Origin: Defluviicoccus sp.
GTDB lineage: Bacteria > Pseudomonadota > Alphaproteobacteria > MPNO01
Assembly: GCA_028820945.1 (NCBI GenBank)
Contig: JAPPHW010000313.1
Coordinates: forward strand, 1 to 6,332
Length of the DNA stretch: 6,332 nucleotides
Direction of reading: 5' to 3'
Position numbers and translations under genes: made by a program. The first letter of the stretch is position 1, and every line of letters starts with the position of its first letter. A model generated the notes under the pieces. The model made no database searches and had not been told where the DNA came from. It saw only the letters and a list, made by a program, of their open reading frames with translations. Positions 1-4,888 of this stretch are shown piece after piece.

Positions 1-632
1 TCGTCGGCGAGCAAAATCGTGTGGCTGCCGAAATCGGTATGCGCGCCGCAGCGGATCTGCCCTTCTTCCGGCGGTTCGGTTTGCGCCGGGTAATGCAGCA
101 CCCGGACGGTGCTCGCATGGCGGTCGAACTTGTCGAGGAAAAAACCTCTGGGCAGCCCAAGCGCGTCGGCGAAGATGCGGAGCAGATCGACGTTGAGCGC
201 TTCGAGCGCGCGGTAATAGGCCTTGAACGCGGCCACCGTCTCGCCGGCACCCGCCGGCCAGATATTGTCCTGGTAGGCGAAGCCGGCCTCGGGCGCGGCG
301 TAGTAGGGATCGTCCGGCAGATCGAACGGCCCGAAGATGAACCCTTCGCGCAGATCGGCCGGCGCCCTGTTCGTCCGGGTCGAGCCGTTGAACTCCGACC
401 GGAAGGGCGTATAGCCCCGGTTGAGCGTGCCGGCGCGGTCGGAGAGCCCGGCCTTTTCTTCTTCCGGCCGCGCGAACAGCGCCCGGGCCGCCGCGCGCAT
501 TGCCGGGACTGCCGGCCGCGGCACGCCGTGGCCGGCGACGACGAGAAAGCCGATCTCCTCGACCGCGCGCGCGACCTCCCGGGCGACTTCGGCGCGGCCG
601 CGGGAAATGTCGATGACCGGAACGGCGCGCAC
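1..632 (-). CDS. Isopenicillin N synthase-like 2-oxoglutarate/Fe(II) oxygenase (3' end beyond window)
   Basis: Only the first 210 residues lie in the window; family members are usually about 320-350 aa, so the C-terminal third is missing. The reading begins MRAVPVIDIS, the typical opening of this family, followed by GFLVVAGHGVP (about residues 28-38), an NRGYTPF segment and LREGFIFG. The iron-binding HxD is present as HTDFGS (H198, D200); the second His and the RxS 2-oxoglutarate site lie beyond the left edge. The protein should be a cytosolic non-haem iron enzyme that oxidises a small molecule. The substrate cannot be told, and antibiotic synthesis should not be assumed because most bacterial members have other roles. 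The GTG start at 632 was chosen because it precedes the PVIDIS block directly and lies 4 nt after the transporter stop, with GAGG upstream, suggesting coupled translation. The family call is firm; the start is likely. Confidence 0.88.
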   Translation of the reverse strand, partial: MRAVPVIDISRGRAEVAREVARAVEEIGFLVVAGHGVPRPAVPAMRAAARALFARPEEEKAGLSDRAGTLNRGYTPFRSEFNGSTRTNRAPADLREGFIFGPFDLPDDPYYAAPEAGFAYQDNIWPAGAGETVAAFKAYYRALEALNVDLLRIFADALGLPRGFFLDKFDRHASTVRVLHYPAQTEPPEEGQIRCGAHTDFGSHTILLAD

Positions 633-636
633 GGGC

Positions 637-1848
637 TCAGACCTCGGCGGTCGCCGCGCGGCGCAAGGGCCGGTCGTCGATCGGGATATGGAGCACCGTC
701 GCCACGAGGCCGAGCGCCACCCCGCCCCAGAAGATCGCGTCGTAATTACCCATTGTGTCGTAGACGATACCGCCCAGCCAGATTCCGAGAAAGCTTCCGA
801 TCTGGTGGCTGAAGAAGGTGATCCCGACCAACGTGCCGATGAAGCGGGTGCCGAAGATCTGCGCCACCACCCCGGTGGTAAGCGGCACCGTCGCGAGCCA
901 GAGCAGCCCCATCAGGCAGGCGAAGACAATTACGCTGACCGTCGAGATCGGCAGTATGATGAACACAGCCATGATGACCGCGCGGACTCCGTAGATGACG
1001 GACAGCAGGTATTTCATCGACCGGGTGGCACCGAGATGCGCCCAGAAGATGCAGCCGGCGATGTTGAACGCGCCGATCAATGCCAGTGCCGTGGCCCCGA
1101 GCCAAGCGGGCGCCTGAAGGTCGGTCAGATAGGCCGGCAGATGCGCGCCGATGAACATCGTCTGGAAGCCGCAGACGAAATAGCCCGCATTCAGCAAATG
1201 GTAGCCGCCATGCCCGCCGGCCTCGCGCAACGCGGCGCCGATGCGCTGCGTGGAGGGCTCGTCCGCAGGCTGTCGGTTGGCGCCGGCGAGGACCACGGAA
1301 AGCGGCACGATCAGGGCCGCCATGCCGGCGATGATGATCAACCCGGTGGACCACCCGTTCTCGGTCAGCAGCCATTGGCCGAGCGGCACCAGGAGAACCT
1401 GGCCGGACGATCCGCCGGCACTCGCGATGCCGAGATAGATGCTGCGCTTGGCCGCGGGCGCGATCCGGCTGACGGTCGCCAGCACGATGGAGAAGCTGGT
1501 CATGCTCATGCCGAACCCGGTCATGAACCCGACGCCGATGGTGGCATCGATCGGGGTGGACGCCTCCGCCATCAGCCACAGCCCGCCCGCATAGACCAGC
1601 CCGCCGGCACCGACCACTTTTCCCGGCCCGAACCGATCAGCAAGCCAACCCATGAGCGGGGTGGAGATGCCCCAGACAAGGCTCTGCAATGCCACCGCGA
1701 AGGCGAACACCTCCCGGTCCCAGCCGAGCCCGGTGCTGATCGGCGCCATGTAGAGACCGAGATTCTGCCGCAGCCCGAAAGAGAGCAGCAGGATCACAGT
1801 ACCCCCGAGCAGTACGACGAACGGCGTGCGCCAGCCATGCGAGATCAC
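637..1848 (-). CDS. MFS transporter (12 transmembrane type)
   Basis: This is a 403-aa inner-membrane transporter of the major facilitator superfamily with about 12 hydrophobic segments in two halves, split by a polar loop at about residues 189-216. Motif A after TM2 reads GWLADRFGPGK (about 67-77). The GxGxGxxM-like run GVGFMTGFGMSMTSFS and the small-residue-rich GIASAGGSSGQ follow. The second half carries GTRFIGTLVGITFFSHQIGSFLG and ends with DTMGNYDAIFWGG, a pattern common in monocarboxylate/oxalate-formate-type MFS porters, so an organic-acid substrate is a reasonable guess only. The GTG start at 1848 is preferred because GGGGAGG (1862-1856) sits 7 nt upstream. An in-frame ATG at 1920 would add 24 basic, poorly conserved-looking residues and has no clear ribosome site. 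The gene is followed immediately by the oxygenase gene, so the pair probably forms one transcript for uptake and oxidation of a substrate. Confidence 0.9.
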   Translation of the reverse strand: MISHGWRTPFVVLLGGTVILLLSFGLRQNLGLYMAPISTGLGWDREVFAFAVALQSLVWGISTPLMGWLADRFGPGKVVGAGGLVYAGGLWLMAEASTPIDATIGVGFMTGFGMSMTSFSIVLATVSRIAPAAKRSIYLGIASAGGSSGQVLLVPLGQWLLTENGWSTGLIIIAGMAALIVPLSVVLAGANRQPADEPSTQRIGAALREAGGHGGYHLLNAGYFVCGFQTMFIGAHLPAYLTDLQAPAWLGATALALIGAFNIAGCIFWAHLGATRSMKYLLSVIYGVRAVIMAVFIILPISTVSVIVFACLMGLLWLATVPLTTGVVAQIFGTRFIGTLVGITFFSHQIGSFLGIWLGGIVYDTMGNYDAIFWGGVALGLVATVLHIPIDDRPLRRAATAEV

Positions 1849-1855
1849 CGGGCGC

Positions 1856-1862
1856 CCTCCCC
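1856..1862 (-). promoter_or_regulatory. Ribosome binding site deciding the MFS start
   Basis: On the minus strand GGGGAGG lies 7 nt before the GTG at 1848. It is close to a perfect anti-16S match and argues for the shorter 403-aa transporter over the ATG at 1920, which has no comparable site. Confidence 0.65.
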
Positions 1863-1983
1863 GACCGCCGATTGCTCCGAGACGCAGGATAGACGATATT
1901 TGCCGACGCCATGCGCGCATTCAGGCCATGACCCGACCCGCCGCCTCGACCGGTCCGCTTCCCCGGCGGCGGTTCCCGCTCCC

Positions 1984-1990
1984 GGAGAAG
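1984..1990 (+). promoter_or_regulatory. Ribosome binding site for the 208-aa protein gene
   Basis: GGAGAAG immediately precedes the GTG at 1993, with the GGAG core ending 5 nt before it. It selects this start out of a reading frame that stays open far upstream through the antisense of the transporter gene. Confidence 0.6.
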
Positions 1991-1992
1991 CG

Positions 1993-2619
1993 GTGACGGC
2001 CGGGCTTCGCCTCGAACGCGGCGGCGATCCGGCGTTGGTCGGGATCGAAGCGGTCAACGCCGCGCTCGCGCGGTTCGGCGCCCGGGTGTGGCCGCTCGAC
2101 CTCGGTGGGATCGTGCCCGGCATCCGCCGGCTGCTGGAACTGCCGACGCTCGACGCCGCGCAGTCGGAACGAATCGAGACGGCCTTCCTGCTCCCGCGCG
2201 AGGCTCTGCTGGAGAAGCTGGCCGAGGCCGGGCGGTCTCCGCACGTTCCGGGTGGCGGAGCGCTTGAGACCGAGGTCGCCAACCACGGCTATTCATACCC
2301 GCAACTCTTCGTCGTGGAAGAAGGCGTCGACTACAGCCGCTTCGACCGATTCCACGTCAATGTCGCCGCGGACGGCACCGCGGTCGACGAGGTGATGCAG
2401 ATCCTCTCGGGCGGCGGCGTCCGCATTCTCCAACGGCTGCCGGGCGAGGAACCGGTGACGCTCGCGCTGGACTGCCCGTCCGCCGACCGGGGCTGGACCG
2501 TCACCTATGACGGCGCGGTCTCCCACATCGGCAGCATGTCATCGGCCGCTCCGGGGACCAAGGCGCTGATGCAGGTGTTCGGTCCCGCTCGCTGGACCAT
2601 GCGGTACGACGAAGACTGA
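1993..2619 (+). CDS. Uncharacterised 208-aa protein, possibly cupin-like
   Basis: I do not recognise a named family. The frame stays open upstream to 421, but everything before 1993 is antisense to the transporter and low-complexity, so the GTG with GGAGAAG in front is taken as the start. The N-terminal half looks helical, with a LLPREALLEKLAEAGR segment (66-81). The C-terminal half has dense, family-like blocks: NHGYSYPQLFVVEEGVDY (97-114), RFHVN (119-123), DEVMQILSGGG (132-142), LDCPSADRGWTVTYDGAVSHIGSM (159-182) and PGTKALMQVFGP (187-198). The order H121-x-N123, DEV...SGGG, then H178 with a later PG recalls the jelly-roll spacing of cupins such as acireductone dioxygenase, but the metal-binding HxH is not intact. 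No signal peptide or membrane segment is seen, so it is probably cytosolic. It is divergent from the transporter/oxygenase pair. That it is a real gene is likely; its function is unknown. Confidence 0.82.
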   Translation: MTAGLRLERGGDPALVGIEAVNAALARFGARVWPLDLGGIVPGIRRLLELPTLDAAQSERIETAFLLPREALLEKLAEAGRSPHVPGGGALETEVANHGYSYPQLFVVEEGVDYSRFDRFHVNVAADGTAVDEVMQILSGGGVRILQRLPGEEPVTLALDCPSADRGWTVTYDGAVSHIGSMSSAAPGTKALMQVFGPARWTMRYDED

Positions 2620-2627
2620 TCGGCCGC

Positions 2628-2641
2628 CCCGCCGAGGCGGG
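2628..2641 (+). terminator. Possible terminator hairpin after the 208-aa protein gene
   Basis: CCCGCC and GGCGGG face each other across GA, giving a 5-bp stem with loop CGAG, starting 8 nt after the stop codon at 2619. Only two T residues follow, so it is at best a weak intrinsic terminator. Confidence 0.35.
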
Positions 2642-2703
2642 TTCCGGTCAGGTCTTCCTATCCCGACCGCAACAAAACGGTATTGGCGGCCCTGCCGCGC
2701 CCA

Positions 2704-2738
2704 CCCTACGTCGAGTCCTGAAGACTCACGACGTAGGG
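2704..2738. repeat. Interrupted 14-bp inverted repeat (hairpin)
   Basis: CCCTACGTC (2704-2712) pairs with GACGTAGGG (2730-2738), and next to it GAGTC (2713-2717) pairs with GACTC (2723-2727). The loop is CTGAA, with a two-base AC bulge (2728-2729) on the 3' side. All 14 pairs are Watson-Crick. No T-run follows on either strand, so a Rho-independent terminator is doubtful. It may be an RNA stem, a repetitive extragenic element or the end of a small mobile element. It lies in the 356-bp space between the 208-aa protein gene and the cupin gene. Confidence 0.65.
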
Positions 2739-2854
2739 GAGCGATGCAATGCGGGACGAGCGAAGCCGCGTGGACGATTGCTGGCAGCGGTCGGCGGCAT
2801 GTCGCGCAACCGCCTGCAGCGATCCAAAGCCGAGATCCCGAAGGAGAACCCGCC

Positions 2855-2885
2855 TCGACGTCGACATGTCGAGATATTCGACGTC
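2855..2885. promoter_or_regulatory. Palindrome and direct-repeat cluster, possible operator
   Basis: A perfect palindrome TCGACATGTCGA at 2861-2872 is flanked by two copies of TCGACGTC at 2855-2862 and 2878-2885, 23 bp apart start to start, or about two helical turns. It sits about 90-120 bp before the cupin start. The spacing suits a dimeric regulator on one face of the helix, but this is inference and no known operator consensus was matched. Confidence 0.25.
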
Positions 2886-2975
2886 AAGCAGCGAGCGCGG
2901 CCGAGCTTTCGCCACAAGATCTAGGCGTGTCGTCGACCGCTCACCCTGGAAATCGGCAACCCGCGGGAGAACGCG

Positions 2976-3563
2976 ATGCAGGAATTGACCGCCGCGAGGG
3001 CGGAGACCGTGACCGGCCGGCCGTCGCCGGAAAAGGTTTTTCTGTTCGAGTCGGCCCTCTGGGGGCCTCCGAGGAATTCGGACGCGATCTTTTTCGAAAT
3101 GCGGCCCGCATTTTGCACGGGCGGCTTTCCCCTGCCGCGCTACCGCGACAACCACGCGCTGATCGTCGACGCCGGCCGGACGCTGCCCCCGCGCGGGGGC
3201 TACGTGGAGGAACCGGGCCGCAACGGGCATGTGGACGGCTGCTCGTCCTCGCTGCTCATCGTGCCGCCGCGCAAGGGGGATCCGTGGGTGAATCATCTCC
3301 ACGTCGCCTCGGGCACCGTACAAGCCGAGCATCATCATCCGAGCGACCGCATCGGGATGGTGGTCCGGGGGCGAGGCCTGGCTCACCACGAGGCGGGGTC
3401 GCCGATGATCCTCTACCCCGGCAAGGCATGGAAGGTCTTCGCCGGCGAGCGCCATTATTTCGAGACCCGGGAGTCGTCGCTTGACGTGCTGGTGTTCCAC
3501 CCGGACAGCGCCTGGGGCCCGACGGACGAAGCGCATCGGATGCTGAATGCGACTATTATATGA
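2976..3563 (+). CDS. Cupin-domain protein (single-domain, 195 aa)
   Basis: This is a small beta-barrel protein with recognisable cupin elements in its C-terminal half. Motif 1 appears as AEHHHPSDRIGMVVRGRG (117-134), giving the HxH pair H119/H121 and a D124-R125 in place of the usual glutamate. Motif 2 appears as YPGKAWKVFAGERHYFET (147-164), with H160 as the third His. The tail WGPTDEAHRMLNATII closes the barrel. The N-terminal 100 residues are not assigned and contain G-rich turns and H85/C89. It is likely a cytosolic metal-binding protein, but whether it is an enzyme (dioxygenase, isomerase) or a sensor cannot be told. GGGAGA (2965-2970) lies 5 nt before the ATG and supports this start. 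The next gene is 39 bp downstream in the same direction, so co-transcription with the phosphoesterase is likely. Confidence 0.83.
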   Translation: MQELTAARAETVTGRPSPEKVFLFESALWGPPRNSDAIFFEMRPAFCTGGFPLPRYRDNHALIVDAGRTLPPRGGYVEEPGRNGHVDGCSSSLLIVPPRKGDPWVNHLHVASGTVQAEHHHPSDRIGMVVRGRGLAHHEAGSPMILYPGKAWKVFAGERHYFETRESSLDVLVFHPDSAWGPTDEAHRMLNATII

Positions 3564-3585
3564 GCGGCGCGTTGGTACGCGTCGC
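3564..3585 (+). repeat. Hairpin between cupin and phosphoesterase genes
   Basis: GCGGCGCG (3564-3571) pairs with CGCGTCGC (3578-3585) across the loop TTGGTA, giving eight pairs with one G-U wobble in RNA. It begins on the base right after the cupin stop codon and is followed by the ribosome site AGGGGAG (3587-3593), not by a T-run. It therefore looks more like an mRNA stability or partial-attenuation stem that lowers downstream expression than a full terminator. Confidence 0.45.
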
Positions 3586-3586
3586 C

Positions 3587-3593
3587 AGGGGAG
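3587..3593 (+). promoter_or_regulatory. Ribosome binding site for the TTG-started phosphoesterase
   Basis: AGGGGAG lies 9 nt before the TTG at 3603. It supports that rare start codon, since there is no in-frame ATG before the first metal-binding motif. Confidence 0.5.
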
Positions 3594-3602
3594 CGTAATC
3601 GT

Positions 3603-4331
3603 TTGAACCGACCGGCCATCCGGGACATCGTGGTCGTCCACAGTTCCGACATTCATGTGGACGACGGCTATACCGCGCGCGTCCATGGCGGCGACGGAGC
3701 GCGCGGGCTCGGATGCGTGCTGGATACCGCTTCCGCGCTCGCCGCCGATCTGGTGCTTCTGGCCGGCGACGTATTCGAGCACAACCGCCTGCCCGACCCG
3801 CTCCTCGAACGCGCCGCAGGCCTCCTGGAGGGCTGCGGCATTCCGATCGTCATGCTGCCCGGCAACCACGACCCGCTGACTCCCGATTCCGCGTATCGCC
3901 GCTGCGGCATGGGCGATCCCGACAACGTCCATGTCCTCGGCCTTACCCACGACCGGGCGGTGCGCTTCCCCGAGCTCGACCTCGAAGTCTGGGGCATCGC
4001 GCACCGAGATTACGGCAACATGTCGCCGCTCGGCGCCACTCGGCCGCGCACCACGCGCTGGCAGGTCGCGATGGCGCACGGCCACTATGAGGGGGATACC
4101 GAAACGGGCGCGGCGCACCGCCCGTCCTGGATCGTCACGGACGCGGAGATCGCGGCGACCGGCGCGGACTATGTGGCTCTCGGCCACTGGAACCGCCCGG
4201 TCCGGGTCGGCAACGGCGAAGTCCCCGCCTGGTATTCCGGCTCGCCCGATCTCGCCAAGACGGTCAACCGGGTGGAGCTCGCGGCCGACGGAACCGTCAG
4301 GGTGAGCCGGGAAGAGATCGCCTGGGATTAG
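3603..4331 (+). CDS. Calcineurin-like metallophosphoesterase (SbcD/Mre11-like group)
   Basis: A 242-aa two-metal phosphoesterase with motifs in the right order: SSDIHVD (D16, H18), LLAGDVFEHN (G55, D56, N61), LPGNHDPL (G87-D90), MAHGHY (H159, H161) and LGHWN (G194-N197). The family fold cleaves phosphomono- or diesters, and this group is often annotated as DNA repair exonuclease. It lacks the long C-terminal capping region of SbcD (about 400 aa), and no SbcC partner lies in the window, so a nuclease role is unproven. The last motif is normally GHxH; here the final metal-contacting His is N197, which may alter metal site 2. The TTG start is used because an earlier in-frame ATG is absent, while a GTG at 3630 would cut into the first beta strand. 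It is probably co-transcribed with the cupin gene. Its stop lies 6 bp from the convergent phosphodiesterase stop, leaving no room for a separate terminator. Confidence 0.88.
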   Translation: MNRPAIRDIVVVHSSDIHVDDGYTARVHGGDGARGLGCVLDTASALAADLVLLAGDVFEHNRLPDPLLERAAGLLEGCGIPIVMLPGNHDPLTPDSAYRRCGMGDPDNVHVLGLTHDRAVRFPELDLEVWGIAHRDYGNMSPLGATRPRTTRWQVAMAHGHYEGDTETGAAHRPSWIVTDAEIAATGADYVALGHWNRPVRVGNGEVPAWYSGSPDLAKTVNRVELAADGTVRVSREEIAWD

Positions 4332-4337
4332 CCGTCC

Positions 4338-4877
4338 TTACTCCTCCGGCGGGAACAGCCACTCCACCCTGTAGTTCGGGCCGGACCGTCCCAGCATGCT
4401 GGAAAACAGGGCGAATCTCGCCACGGTGAACGGCACGGCGCGGAACAGCGAGTTGGCTGCGAGCCAGTGGCGCACCTCGCCGGGCCGGCCCCGGTTGAAC
4501 CGCGCCACGGTCACATGGGGACGGAACTTCCGCCCCTCGGGCGGCTGGCCGGCCCGCACCGCTGCCGCCTCGATCCGGTCGCGCAGCCCGGCGAGCGCCG
4601 GGGTGGACTCGACCCCGAGCCAGACCGCACTCACCCGCCCGCCGCGCTCGAAATGTCCGGCGCCGGAAAGCGTCACCGGAAAGGGTTCGAAGCGGATCGC
4701 GGCGGCCTCCCCGGCGATGTATTCCATCGCCGGCTCCTCCACTTCGCCGACGAAGCGGAGCGTGATGTGAAGATTTTCCGGCGCCACCCAGCGCGCCCGG
4801 TCGATTCCGGTCGAAATCGCCGCGATTCGCATGCGGAGCTCGCCCGGCAATTCCAAGCCGAAGAAAAGACGGATCAT
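4338..4877 (-). CDS. thpR: RNA 2',3'-cyclic phosphodiesterase (LigT/ThpR family)
   Basis: A 179-aa protein of the 2H phosphoesterase superfamily, full length for this family. It opens with MIRLFFGLELP, typical of ThpR, and carries both catalytic HxTx motifs: ENLHITLRF (H37, T39) and FRPHVTVAR (H121, T123). Between them, FPVTLSGAGHFERGGRVSAVWLGVE is the usual central strand region. Known members hydrolyse RNA 2',3'-cyclic phosphates to 2'-phosphates and can show reversible 2'-5' ligase activity; the enzyme is cytosolic. The ATG at 4877 fits the conserved N-terminus. It is the last gene of the apparent SGNH hydrolase-FIST-ThpR operon, 11 nt after the FIST stop. It converges on the metallophosphoesterase gene. 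Confidence 0.95.
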   Translation of the reverse strand: MIRLFFGLELPGELRMRIAAISTGIDRARWVAPENLHITLRFVGEVEEPAMEYIAGEAAAIRFEPFPVTLSGAGHFERGGRVSAVWLGVESTPALAGLRDRIEAAAVRAGQPPEGRKFRPHVTVARFNRGRPGEVRHWLAANSLFRAVPFTVARFALFSSMLGRSGPNYRVEWLFPPEE

Positions 4878-4888
4878 CGGGGCGCCGT

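Larger units (their letters stand above)
1849..1992. promoter_or_regulatory. Divergent intergenic region with probable back-to-back promoters
   Basis: If the GTG starts at 1848 (minus) and 1993 (plus) are right, these 144 bp separate two divergent genes and must hold both promoters. A perfect 10-bp palindrome, ATGCGCGCAT, lies near the middle at 1911-1920. An A/T-richer patch (about 1888-1901, GGATAGACGATATT) is the best candidate for -10 elements. No clear -35/-10 pair can be named, and the operator role of the palindrome is a guess. In GC-rich DNA a GC-alternating palindrome of this size is not rare. Confidence 0.4.
2620..2975. other. Intergenic region without a convincing gene
   Basis: These 356 bases hold two hairpins (2628-2641 and 2704-2738), a perfect 12-bp palindrome TCGACATGTCGA (2861-2872) and the 8-mer TCGACGTC twice (2855-2862 and 2878-2885) around it. 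Several frames are open through part of it on both strands, but none has a good ribosome site, a recognisable domain or a consistent codon pattern. The right half presumably carries the promoter of the cupin gene, and the palindrome cluster about 100 bp upstream of its start could be an operator. Confidence 0.55.

Noticed and set aside
21..812. A plus-strand 263-codon frame over the left edge
   Set aside because: It is antisense to the oxygenase, whose HTDFG, GHG and PVIDIS motifs establish the coding strand.
421..1992. A plus-strand reading frame open from 421 through to 2619 (732 codons) that could be taken as one large protein
   Set aside because: The part before 1993 is antisense to the clear MFS and oxygenase genes and is rich in Arg, Asp, Gly and Pro without domains. 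Only the last 208 codons, with their own GTG and ribosome site, look real.
2706..2868. A possible short minus-strand gene (about 53 codons from an ATG at about 2868) ending inside the inverted repeat at 2704-2738
   Set aside because: The translation looks somewhat protein-like (STSRRVLLRDLGFGSLQAVA), but there is no good ribosome site, no recognised family and mixed third-position composition. Conservation in relatives would be needed to accept it.
2744..2922. Plus-strand short frames in the gap upstream of the cupin gene (ATGs at 2744, 2749 and 2799)
   Set aside because: None has a clear ribosome site or protein-like composition, and the longer two run into the cupin gene in the wrong frame.
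3554..3560. TATTATA as a -10 box for the phosphoesterase gene
   Set aside because: It lies inside the last cupin codons and no -35-like element is found about 17 bp upstream.
2706..4187. A minus-strand frame open for 493 codons opposite the cupin and phosphoesterase genes
   Set aside because: It is the GC-rich mirror of two genes with clear motifs, has an Arg/His-rich low-complexity translation and shows no family motif.
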